From contig NVVT01000015.1 of NCBI GenBank assembly GCA_002733465.1, positions 23,285 through 30,317 on the forward strand: a stretch of 7,033 nt of DNA. Direction: 5' to 3'. The notes beneath the pieces are model-generated. The model did not search any database and had not been told where the DNA came from. It saw only the letters and a list, made by a program, of their open reading frames with translations. The number at the start of each line of letters is the position of its first letter. Positions within the stretch are counted from its first letter, which is position 1. This DNA comes from Kangiella sp. (GTDB lineage: Bacteria > Pseudomonadota > Gammaproteobacteria > Enterobacterales > Kangiellaceae). The translations under genes and the position numbers were made by a program. Below, in pieces: positions 1-6,255 of this stretch.

Positions 1-481
1 CAATCATCGAGTTATTGTCATTGGAGCCAGTTTGTTGAGGAACCATTTGCATGTACTTAGCACTACTCCATTTCACTAAATTCAAGTACTGCTTTTTTTC
101 GGTTTTGGAGGATGCTGGCTTCAATGGTTCTGGCTTTGAAGCAACTGGATTTGATTCTACTGGCTTTAAGACTTTATCGTTATCTGCAGAATTGTTTACG
201 TTTACTATCTCTTTTATTTTATCTACTGAGCTAACTTGCTTTATGTCTTTTGAGGTTGAGTCGGTTATTTTTTCTTTAGGGAGTTCAAATACCTTATCAT
301 TTGCCTCTGCTTGAGCATTTAACACATCGGGGTTGTTATCAGTAACATCTTCGCAAGCTAATTCAGGTAACTTAAATGGCTCTCTTAACTCCCAAGAGGT
401 TATCTGCATCTCAGAAAGGTATTCTAGACGCAATTTTTCCGTCATCATAAGTTCGTTATAGCCTGTTTGATTATTCGTCAT
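1..481 (-). CDS. Partial HolD-like (DNA polymerase III psi-type) protein, C-terminus beyond window
   Basis: An open minus-strand frame begins with ATG at 481-479 and runs off the left edge, giving about 160 visible residues. The start overlaps the stop of the upstream channel gene as ATGA, which suggests translational coupling; no Shine-Dalgarno is visible. A second possible start is Met12/Met13, just before the conserved-looking part. Residues 18-34 read RLEYLSEMQITSWELRE. This resembles the N-terminal pattern 'YL..MgI..W.lR' of HolD, the psi subunit of the polymerase III clamp loader, and of HolD-like proteins often encoded upstream of rimI in gammaproteobacteria. After about residue 50 the chain becomes a hydrophilic D/S/K/P-rich linker with a short five-residue Pro repeat, then a more ordered stretch containing LNLVKW near the window edge. 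E. coli psi is only about 137 residues, so this would be a longer relative. The family call is inference from a short motif; another DNA-maintenance protein or an unrelated linker protein remains possible. Confidence 0.55.
   Translation of the reverse strand, partial: MTNNQTGYNELMMTEKLRLEYLSEMQITSWELREPFKLPELACEDVTDNNPDVLNAQAEANDKVFELPKEKITDSTSKDIKQVSSVDKIKEIVNVNNSADNDKVLKPVESNPVASKPEPLKPASSKTEKKQYLNLVKWSSAKYMQMVPQQTGSNDNNSMI
115..174 (-). repeat. Four degenerate 15-bp tandem units encoding a Pro-rich linker
   Basis: Four 15-bp units lie end to end at 115-129, 130-144, 145-159 and 160-174. On the plus strand each begins CTGG(C/A)TT. On the coding minus strand they give a five-residue period with Pro at a fixed place (KPVES, NPVAS, KPEPL, KPASS). 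The units sit in the hydrophilic linker of the partial HolD-like gene and look like a short in-frame expansion making an extended Lys/Pro spacer. Confidence 0.6.
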
Positions 482-1392
482 AACGTCGAACCACAATATT
501 TACAAAACCCCGCATCCGCATCATGTCCATCTTCACCGCAATTTTCACAAGCTATCCTAGTTATTTCTATACTTTTAAAATCATTAACTTTACTATTTGT
601 CACTACCTTTGCGAGTTCTGCACTATAGATCCCTGTTGGCACGGCAATTATTGCGTAACCTAATATCATAACGGCTGCAGCGATCATCTGACCAAAGTCT
701 GTTCTAGGCACTAAATCGCCATAACCTACGGTAGTCAGAGTAATAATTGCCCAGTATATTGAACGAGGAATACTAGTAAAACCATTCTCCTCTCCTTCAA
801 CTAAATACATAACTGAGCCAAAAATCACAACAAAAATAAAGACCGTGTATAAAAATATTGAGATCTTCTTTTGGCTACCTTTAAGTGCTAATACTAACGC
901 ATTTGCTTCACCTAAATATTCCGCCAGTTTAAATATTCTAAAAATTCGTAATACTCTTAATATACGGACAACTAATAGAGTTTCGGCGCCAGGATACAGT
1001 AAAGCAATAAAACTGGGTAAAATCGACATTAAATCGATGACCCCCAAAAAACTTGTTGCATACAACAATGGTTTTCTAACACTAATTAATCGCAGAATAT
1101 ACTCAAACGCAAATAACCCTGTAAATCCCCATTCTGCAAGTCTTAATAATTCACCATGCTCGCTATGAAAAGAACTCATACTGTCTAACATGACCGCTAT
1201 TACGCTAAACAAGATAATGACAATCAGCGATATATCGAAGAATTTACCTAGAGGTGTATCCGCTTCAAAAATAACCTCATGGATTTTTTCACGCCAAGCA
1301 GGTAAAGCATCACCTTGATTAAAGTGTTTCGCTTTTTTAGAAATACGCGACTTAGGGGCTGAAGGCTTATTATTTTTAGGGAATTTAGCCAT
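478..1392 (-). CDS. Voltage-gated potassium channel with C-terminal zinc ribbon
   Basis: This 304-residue inner-membrane protein has the full six-helix layout of the voltage-gated ion transport family. S1 is near residues 52-70 and S2 near 86-104, with FAFEYILR supplying the acidic partner E97. S3 is near 113-131 with D120. S4 carries arginines at every third position (R143, R146, R149, R152, then K155), as expected of a voltage sensor. S5 is near 177-198, and the pore loop has the potassium filter TTVGYGD at 220-226. S6 follows near 235-262. The family moves K+ down its gradient when the membrane depolarises. The last 25 residues are unusual: C282/C285 and C297/C300 form two CxxC pairs, a zinc-ribbon-like tail. 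The N-terminal ~30 residues are basic and probably cytoplasmic. No clear Shine-Dalgarno precedes the start, but an in-frame stop lies just upstream. It appears to be the first gene of an operon with the overlapping HolD-like gene. Channel identity is firm; exact ion preference and physiological role are inference. Confidence 0.95.
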   Translation of the reverse strand: MAKFPKNNKPSAPKSRISKKAKHFNQGDALPAWREKIHEVIFEADTPLGKFFDISLIVIILFSVIAVMLDSMSSFHSEHGELLRLAEWGFTGLFAFEYILRLISVRKPLLYATSFLGVIDLMSILPSFIALLYPGAETLLVVRILRVLRIFRIFKLAEYLGEANALVLALKGSQKKISIFLYTVFIFVVIFGSVMYLVEGEENGFTSIPRSIYWAIITLTTVGYGDLVPRTDFGQMIAAAVMILGYAIIAVPTGIYSAELAKVVTNSKVNDFKSIEITRIACENCGEDGHDADAGFCKYCGSTL

Positions 1393-1451
1393 TGATGGTT
1401 ATATCATGTTCCAAAACCATATCTTTAGTTTTAAAAAATATTTAATGGAAC

Positions 1452-1479
1452 ATTATACTCAAATTTGATTTTTTAGGAA
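1452..1479 (-). promoter_or_regulatory. Candidate sigma70 promoter for the channel operon
   Basis: On the minus strand a perfect TATAAT lies at 1457-1452. A weak -35 (TTCCTA) is at 1479-1474 with a 16-bp spacer. The predicted transcript would have a leader of about 50 nt before the channel start at 1392. A second, more distal possibility on the same strand is CTGACT (1578-1573), 16 bp, TATAAA (1556-1551). No convincing terminator hairpin separates the preceding gene's stop (1614) from these sites, so read-through from that gene is also possible. Confidence 0.45.
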
Positions 1480-1613
1480 TTAATTCAATCGTTATTGACT
1501 GTCTTATTTTTGTACCAGCTTTATCTATTGACACAGTTAGGGTTTCACCTTTTATACCCGCTTCCCTTCAATAGTCAGGAAAACGGCTATAAATCAAAGG
1601 TTAATAGGAGCGA

Positions 1614-3329
1614 TTAATACGACCAAGTCATACTATTAAAGGTAGAAAGCTCTAGTTGCACCAAACCACCCCATGCTAACACTCCATACACTATATCTGG
1701 GTTTTGAGGGTCAATCATCATTCCTCCCATAGTAATTCTATTTGCATTTCCAAGTGCTCCGTTCATGTTAACACTTCTACGAACACCATAAGCAGATTTA
1801 AAAATAGGATCCTGATTACCTTTTGCATCGGCTAGAATAGGCTCTCTCGTACCAACACCTAATTCAACCATTGCATGAGAACCACTATCATTACCTGTCG
1901 CCATTATAAAACCACGCCCATCTTTTTCCATATAAACCATTCTTGTATATCCAATACCACTGTATGTTCTATTTTCAAAAGTTTCTAATGAACGAAAACC
2001 ATCTTCAAGAGCGAATGAATACATATCACCTTTTGATACGCCCAAAATCATTGGTCCGTTCTCTGGGTCATCATGATAGAGCATGCCTTTTACTGGGAAC
2101 TGTATAAATTTACCTTTCCCAATGTGTTCATAGGCTGGTGCTTTTTTTTGTTTTCCACCTGGATTATGTCCTTTTGCATTTCCCCAAACAGAAATAGGTG
2201 TACAAGTTTTAGCATCAGCACTAATTTTCAAGATACCATCTCCTGCGCGTACATCACGCATAGAGAGATAAAATTCATCATCAGGTCCCATTGCAAAAGC
2301 TAATGCCATGATTCCTACACTACTCTTCTTCGGATATTTTCCATTTGGACGATAACATTGCCCATATTTCTCATCTGCTTTTGGTGAATATTTAGCATTT
2401 TTTGCTTTCCAAACTAGCGAACGAGCACCTGTATCTGGATCAATTTTAATAATTTCACGGCGCTTATCAGTCGACTCACCAGAACCACCTGCTAAAAGAT
2501 AAATCATACCATCACTACCCCACTTCATAATAGAAGGACCAGTTAGAGGCTGTTTTTTATGACTTTTTTGTATTCCATCTGATAAGTATCCTGAACCATA
2601 TTCTTTCATTCCTCGGCGCTTATCAGGGTACAGTCCAGATACAACTCGTCTATTTTTAGTGTCTATGTTCCAAGCAACAATAGTCCCTGCTTTTTGATAG
2701 TTTGGATTAGTCCATCTTACAACTGAAAAAAACTCACGCGTTTCTGGCCGAAAAATCCCTCCTGTCCATCTTGTAATACCACTTTCTTTGTACCAAACAT
2801 CAAACTTTGGTCCCTTTCCATATTTTACGGGCCATTTGCTTTTCATCTGTTTATTTGGATTTGCACAGTTCACAATTCCTTCTTCAGGATCAACGTTTTT
2901 ATCCTTAGGATTTAGATACTTATGACCCGTTCCCGTCACTCGACAACGGCAATCAACCTCAAGATTTGTTTGAAAAAGAATATGCTCCGTGTATGCGCCA
3001 CAAGCATAGTTGTAATAAGGGCTTTCTACATTAGTCGTTGATCGAATACATTGTGCCTTACCATTGTCTAACCTGTTATCTTGTCTACAGCTTGAACCAT
3101 ATTCACACTGTTCAATTACAGTTTTAGGATCTGACTTAAGCGCTACATAACTATTATTATAGAGTGTTGTACCACCTAAAGGCCCAGGGTAAACACAGCG
3201 TGTAGGCTCTGATTTGGGTGATGAATTTGCAAAAGCATTACTAGCGAAAAAAGTCAGAAATGTTAGTAATGTTAGAAAGGTAACGCTTAAAAAGCTTTGT
3301 GATAAAACGCTGGTTTTGTGTTTATTCAT
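1614..3329 (-). CDS. Secreted cysteine-rich protein with propeller-like C-terminal region, function unknown
   Basis: I do not recognise this 571-residue protein. The chosen ATG (3329-3327) follows AAGGAG with an 8-nt gap; the frame stays open 13 codons further up to 3368, but that start lacks a comparable site and would bury the signal peptide. Residues 1-34 form a Sec signal peptide: K3/K5, a hydrophobic core at about 12-30, and an AFA cleavage site before N35. The mature N-terminal part (45-154) holds eight cysteines (45, 75, 81, 94, 110, 127, 129, 154), suggesting a disulfide-bonded domain. Only two more follow (C325, C376). From about 175 onward, short strand-turn segments recur (IVAWNIDTKNRR, IMKWGSDGMIYLL, LAFAMGPDDEFYL, MVYMEKDGRGFIM, MMIDPQNPDIVYG), the look of a beta-propeller such as SMP-30/NHL or quinoprotein-like folds. 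It ends in an aromatic tail (MTWSY) and has no membrane anchor, so periplasmic or extracellular. Binding or catalytic residues cannot be assigned. It lies downstream of the repeat lipoprotein but behind a terminator. Confidence 0.85.
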   Translation of the reverse strand: MNKHKTSVLSQSFLSVTFLTLLTFLTFFASNAFANSSPKSEPTRCVYPGPLGGTTLYNNSYVALKSDPKTVIEQCEYGSSCRQDNRLDNGKAQCIRSTTNVESPYYNYACGAYTEHILFQTNLEVDCRCRVTGTGHKYLNPKDKNVDPEEGIVNCANPNKQMKSKWPVKYGKGPKFDVWYKESGITRWTGGIFRPETREFFSVVRWTNPNYQKAGTIVAWNIDTKNRRVVSGLYPDKRRGMKEYGSGYLSDGIQKSHKKQPLTGPSIMKWGSDGMIYLLAGGSGESTDKRREIIKIDPDTGARSLVWKAKNAKYSPKADEKYGQCYRPNGKYPKKSSVGIMALAFAMGPDDEFYLSMRDVRAGDGILKISADAKTCTPISVWGNAKGHNPGGKQKKAPAYEHIGKGKFIQFPVKGMLYHDDPENGPMILGVSKGDMYSFALEDGFRSLETFENRTYSGIGYTRMVYMEKDGRGFIMATGNDSGSHAMVELGVGTREPILADAKGNQDPIFKSAYGVRRSVNMNGALGNANRITMGGMMIDPQNPDIVYGVLAWGGLVQLELSTFNSMTWSY

Positions 3330-3337
3330 TTTTATTA

Positions 3338-3343
3338 CTCCTT
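3338..3343 (-). promoter_or_regulatory. Shine-Dalgarno that fixes the start of the secreted protein
   Basis: AAGGAG on the minus strand lies 8 nt before ATG 3329-3327. It decides for this start over the upstream in-frame ATGATG at 3368-3363, and the resulting product begins directly with a normal signal peptide. Confidence 0.8.
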
Positions 3344-3383
3344 TATTTAAATGAGTTTCAGTCATCATTTCATAACCTTAAGA

Positions 3384-3433
3384 AACGAAAAACTAAAACT
3401 AAAGCGGAACTATAGTTCAGTATAGTTCCGCTT
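3384..3433 (-). terminator. Intrinsic terminator after the repeat lipoprotein gene
   Basis: A perfect 13-bp inverted repeat has arms at 3402-3414 and 3421-3433 and a 6-nt loop (3415-3420). Read on the minus strand, the stem starts AAGCGGAACTATA and is followed at once by a T-rich run, TAGTTTTAGTTTTTCGTT. It begins 40 nt after the TAG stop of the lipoprotein gene. The plus-strand side lacks a T tract, so it should act only in the minus direction. Confidence 0.85.
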
Positions 3434-3446
3434 ATCCAATTGTTAA
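3419..3446 (-). promoter_or_regulatory. Candidate promoter for the secreted protein, overlapping the terminator
   Basis: Minus-strand TTAACA (3446-3441) and TATACT (3424-3419), each one base from consensus, are separated by 16 bp. Transcription would start near 3412, inside the second arm of the terminator palindrome, leaving a leader of about 80 nt before the start at 3329. Such a transcript would not contain the full hairpin, so it would escape termination. This fits separate transcription of the two adjacent exported-protein genes. It is prediction from consensus matches only. Confidence 0.45.
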
Positions 3447-3473
3447 AAATTTATACTAAATGATCTATCAAAA

Positions 3474-6020
3474 CTATGGCTGTTGCTCATTTTCTTCTAC
3501 AATGATCTTCACAAAACCAGAGTTCAATACACCATTATTATCCCAATCTTTCGCGCCTATAACAAAATGGCTACCTGTTTTTGATGCCGTTATGGCACTA
3601 TTTATAAGATCACTTTCGGTTAACCCAGCAGTCGGTGTTCCTATGATATCGCCGGATGAGCCATCCACAACGGTCACTGAACCTAATTCATCTAAATCGT
3701 CTGGTGACAGAATCACAAAGTTATTGTTAGCTAGTGCAGTAGCGCCAAAGCTTGCAAACTCATTAAAGGCCTGAGCACCTCTTAAAGTGTTAATAACATC
3801 TCCATTTAAACCGTTAACTAAAATAGCGGATCCTGCATCCTCTAGTGTTCCGTTGTTATCATCACCGGAAGTGGAAATAACAAAATTACTATTTCCCAAT
3901 GCGATAACGCCAGCTCGACCGATTCTATCGAAAGCCGTTTGCCCTTCGATTGGTGTGCCGACAATAGTGCCTGTTTTACCATTAAATAAATGAACCATGC
4001 CAACATCGTGAATTGAACCCATATGTTTAAAATAGGAAGTGACTACATAATTGCCATTGTCTAACGCAACAGTACCGCCGTTACCAACACGATCGGTATC
4101 AATATCCCCTCTGAAAGGCGTACCAATTATTGCACCGGTGTTACCATTAACTAGCATAATTGATCCTGCATCAATCACTGCACCATTATCGTCTAATAAC
4201 GATGTTACAACAAAATTGTCGTTGCCGATTAATGCTGTTAGGCTAGTTTCGCCCAACCAATCACTAGCATTATCGCCAGACAAAGGCGTACCAATCAATT
4301 CCCCTGTTATGCCATTTATTAGCATAATCGATCCAGCGTCAAAAATACCATCAACATCATCACGTCCAGATGCAACAACAAAATTATTGTTATCCAACGC
4401 TAAACCTGATTGCCCGATGTTATCATTGGTAGAGTCACCGCGAATTGGAGTACCAATGATACTTCCCGTTGTACCATCCACAAGTGTCACAGAGCCAGCA
4501 TTTAATATTGCCCCATTGTCAACCCCGGTTGATAAAACGGCATAGTTATTGTTGTTTAATGCAATAGCTCGGTTGCCAAACCTCTCATCGTTTTTGACAC
4601 CACGTAATGGCGTGCCAATCATTGCGCCAGTGCTACCATTGATTAAAATCGCTGAACCAGAATCCATATTGATACCATCATCATCACGCTCTGTAAGAAT
4701 GACATAATTATTATTGGGTAACACGGTGATACCGTTATTTCCCATCTGATCAGAAACATCGTCTCCTATTACTGGCGTACCAATAATTGCTCCAGTGTCT
4801 CCATTTACAAGTGTGACTGAACCGGCATCCAATATACCACCAGCTAAATCGTCATCTTCTCTAGCCATAACAACATAATTACCGTTTTCCAAAATCGTCA
4901 CCGCGTTAGCACCATCTCCAAAACGGTCATTCGCTTGATCGCCACGCAAAGGTGTACCGATTATGGCACCTGTCATTCCGTTAACCAAAGTAATTGAACC
5001 TGCACCCGAAATTATATTGCCACCATCATCAAAATCATCAAAGCCCGTTAGAATGACAAAATTTCCATTGCTTAACTCTTTAACGCCTTTACTTCCCAAT
5101 TCATCATTAGCTTGATCACCATACAAACTTGCAATCGGTGTACTTGAGCTAGGGCTGTATAAATGCACCGCTCCATTATTGGGAACAATACTAGAATCGT
5201 TAGAGTCAGTAACAACAATATTGCCATTTTCTAAAATCAATACATCTCTACCAAAATTAGAACTTTGACTTGGGTTTGGATCAATTAATTCGAGTGATAC
5301 GAGAGATGGTTCATTTCGAGTCACTACAACCGTATAAGTCTGGCTTGTTGTAGCATCTTCAGCGGTAACAACCACATTAATACTAGTATCACCAACAGCC
5401 AGTGCAATTGATTGACTTGCAGTACCAGAGCCTACCGCAGAACCATTCACCGTTAATGTCGCTTCTGCGTGAGTAGACGTTGCGGTGAGAGTTGTTGACT
5501 CTGTTTCGTTGGCTAAAACGATTGTATAGTCAGTAATACTTGAATCAAACGCTGGCTCAAGTAAACCACTTGAAGAAAATGTGATATTAGATAGCGTAGC
5601 ATCGTCACTGCCCGCTCTTGTTACTTCAACCGTATAAGTTTGCGTGGTGGTTCCATCTTCGGCTGTGACTACAATGTCAAAATTGGCTACACCTACGGCC
5701 AGTGAGTACGATTGACTTGCAGAACCTGAACTAATGCTAGAAGATCCAATGCTAATAGATGCATTAGCATTGGTTGACGTTGGTGTGAAAGTTGTGGAAT
5801 CTACTGAGTTAGCAACATTAACAGTATAGCTTGTTGTACTTGCGCCAAAACTAGGTGACAAATCTCCGGCGGAAACCGTTAAGCCAGACAGAGTAGCATC
5901 ACTGCTAAGCACTGGTGGAGGTGTTGGATCAGGAGAATCACTTCCCCCTCCACAGCCGGAGAATAAAGAAATAAATATAAATAAGACGAGAAAATTTCGC
6001 CCTTTTTGCAATGCAGACAT
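3474..6020 (-). CDS. Outer-membrane-type lipoprotein: two cadherin-like domains plus ~11 beta repeats
   Basis: This 848-residue protein starts at an ATG preceded by AAAGGT (6033-6028). Residues 1-22 are a lipoprotein signal (K6, R8, a hydrophobic core, then LFSGC), with C23 as the likely lipidated residue. The following Gly-Gly-Gly, without Asp at +2, favours the outer membrane. A short Ser/Asp/Pro linker leads to two tandem cadherin-like beta-sandwich domains (about 40-135 and 139-235, PF12733 type); each begins DATLS and ends T(T/S)QTYTV(E/V)VTR. Residues 254-843 are about eleven repeats of 51-59 residues with the pattern GD...D..G....L.N.N(Y/F)VV....DD.G....GS..L(V/I)NG.TG.(I/L)IGTP. The motif resembles FG-GAP/integrin-like or DUF5650-like repeats; I cannot separate these by eye. 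Such proteins usually act at the surface in adhesion or ligand binding, but no catalytic residues are visible. Aspartate-rich loops could bind calcium (inference). It is transcribed divergently from the response regulator gene and ends at a strong terminator. Confidence 0.9.
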   Translation of the reverse strand: MSALQKGRNFLVLFIFISLFSGCGGGSDSPDPTPPPVLSSDATLSGLTVSAGDLSPSFGASTTSYTVNVANSVDSTTFTPTSTNANASISIGSSSISSGSASQSYSLAVGVANFDIVVTAEDGTTTQTYTVEVTRAGSDDATLSNITFSSSGLLEPAFDSSITDYTIVLANETESTTLTATSTHAEATLTVNGSAVGSGTASQSIALAVGDTSINVVVTAEDATTSQTYTVVVTRNEPSLVSLELIDPNPSQSSNFGRDVLILENGNIVVTDSNDSSIVPNNGAVHLYSPSSSTPIASLYGDQANDELGSKGVKELSNGNFVILTGFDDFDDGGNIISGAGSITLVNGMTGAIIGTPLRGDQANDRFGDGANAVTILENGNYVVMAREDDDLAGGILDAGSVTLVNGDTGAIIGTPVIGDDVSDQMGNNGITVLPNNNYVILTERDDDGINMDSGSAILINGSTGAMIGTPLRGVKNDERFGNRAIALNNNNYAVLSTGVDNGAILNAGSVTLVDGTTGSIIGTPIRGDSTNDNIGQSGLALDNNNFVVASGRDDVDGIFDAGSIMLINGITGELIGTPLSGDNASDWLGETSLTALIGNDNFVVTSLLDDNGAVIDAGSIMLVNGNTGAIIGTPFRGDIDTDRVGNGGTVALDNGNYVVTSYFKHMGSIHDVGMVHLFNGKTGTIVGTPIEGQTAFDRIGRAGVIALGNSNFVISTSGDDNNGTLEDAGSAILVNGLNGDVINTLRGAQAFNEFASFGATALANNNFVILSPDDLDELGSVTVVDGSSGDIIGTPTAGLTESDLINSAITASKTGSHFVIGAKDWDNNGVLNSGFVKIIVEENEQQP
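3492..5261 (-). repeat. Eleven-unit protein repeat region of the lipoprotein
   Basis: Approximate unit boundaries by residue are 254-300, 301-359, 360-418, 419-473, 474-527, 528-581, 582-637, 638-692, 693-747, 748-798 and 799-843. Units 2-7 are the best conserved, most ending IIGTP or a close variant followed by RG, IG or SG. Unit 1 lacks the NGxTG turn and uses YSPSSS instead. Units 10 and 11 are shorter and lose the GD...D..G opening. The repeat is clear in protein but diverged in DNA, which points to old duplication kept by selection on the fold rather than recent expansion. Confidence 0.85.
5316..5903 (-). repeat. Tandem pair of cadherin-like beta-sandwich domains
   Basis: Residues about 40-135 and 139-235 of the lipoprotein are two copies of one ~97-residue domain. 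Both share DATLS at the start, a TSYTV/TDYTI strand, an SGSASQS/SGTASQS segment followed by LAVG, VVTAED, and a closing QTYTV.VTR. This is the recognisable signature of the bacterial cadherin-like beta-sandwich family, commonly found as spacer or stalk modules in exported proteins. Confidence 0.85.
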
Positions 6021-6059
6021 AGGTTTTACCTTTAATTGGTTTTTGCAGATTGAAAACCT

Positions 6060-6087
6060 ATTAAAGCCTAAATATCCAAATCTCGAA
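6060..6087 (-). promoter_or_regulatory. Candidate activator-dependent promoter for the lipoprotein gene
   Basis: Minus-strand TTTAAT (6065-6060, one mismatch to TATAAT) lies 16 bp from a poor -35, TTCGAG (6087-6082). The leader would be about 32 nt. The first copy of the 21-bp direct repeat abuts the weak -35 element, an arrangement typical of promoters that need an activator. An alternative -10, TATGAT (6092-6087), overlaps that repeat copy and has only a weak -35 (TTAATC at 6115-6110). Both are consensus-based guesses. Confidence 0.3.
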
Positions 6088-6150
6088 TCATACTAAAGGA
6101 TGGTTTTTAGATTAATGTGAAATAATTACTCATACTTAAGGATGTTTTTT
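6088..6150. repeat. 21-bp direct repeat, two copies 42 bp apart, in the divergent control region
   Basis: Copies at 6088-6108 and 6130-6150 match at 19 of 21 positions. Both begin TCATACT and share AAGGATG followed by a T run. Start-to-start distance is 42 bp, close to four helical turns, so a protein bound to both would sit on one DNA face. They lie between the lipoprotein and response-regulator genes, making them candidate operator sites. Which protein binds is not visible in the sequence; the adjacent NarL-type regulator is the natural first candidate. Confidence 0.6.
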
Positions 6151-6208
6151 TCGAATAAGCACGCATCTTATCCAAATAAAAGTGCTAAAATTTTATTCAT
6201 CAATTTAA

Positions 6209-6237
6209 TAGACAATTCACCGATAGAAAAATAAAGA
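6209..6237 (+). promoter_or_regulatory. Weak candidate promoter for the response regulator gene
   Basis: TAGACA (6209-6214, one mismatch to TTGACA) is followed after 17 bp by TAAAGA (6232-6237), a poor -10. The leader would be only about 12 nt, and no good Shine-Dalgarno precedes the ATG at 6256, so expression may be low or depend on other signals. Confidence 0.25.
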
Positions 6238-6255
6238 TTTGAAAATACTTAGCCT

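Noticed and set aside
51..314. Plus-strand open frame of 87 codons with repeated Gly-Phe units
   Set aside because: The repetition is the reverse of the Pro/Lys linker repeat of the minus-strand HolD-like gene, whose frame is supported by the ATGA overlap and a HolD-like N-terminal motif.
845..1168. Plus-strand open frame of 107 codons opposite the channel gene
   Set aside because: It is antisense to the S1-S5 region of a well-supported channel, has no ribosome-binding site and no recognisable domain.
1477..1486. Short palindrome GAATTAATTC and a nearby 5-bp stem (TCAAT/ATTGA) as a terminator for the secreted-protein gene
   Set aside because: The stems are short and AT-only or nearly so, more than 100 bp past the stop codon, with no proper GC stem followed by a T tract; chance is likely in such AT-rich DNA.
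2073..2303. Plus-strand open frame of 76 codons inside the secreted-protein gene
   Set aside because: It is antisense to the propeller-like region and has no supporting start signal or domain.
3327..3368. Upstream in-frame start adding 13 residues to the secreted protein
   Set aside because: The added segment contains the good Shine-Dalgarno of the inner start and would put non-signal sequence ahead of a normal signal peptide.
4051..4545. Plus-strand open frame of 164 codons opposite the lipoprotein repeats, with similar ones at 3460-3774 and 3787-3993
   Set aside because: They lie wholly or almost wholly opposite the repeat region of the lipoprotein and mirror its periodicity (recurrent GVP and DPAS strings). 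They are antisense shadows of a repetitive gene, not separate proteins.
3492..5261. The repeat region considered as a CRISPR array or recent DNA tandem repeat
   Set aside because: The periodicity is at protein level with variable unit length and diverged DNA; there are no identical repeats with unique spacers.
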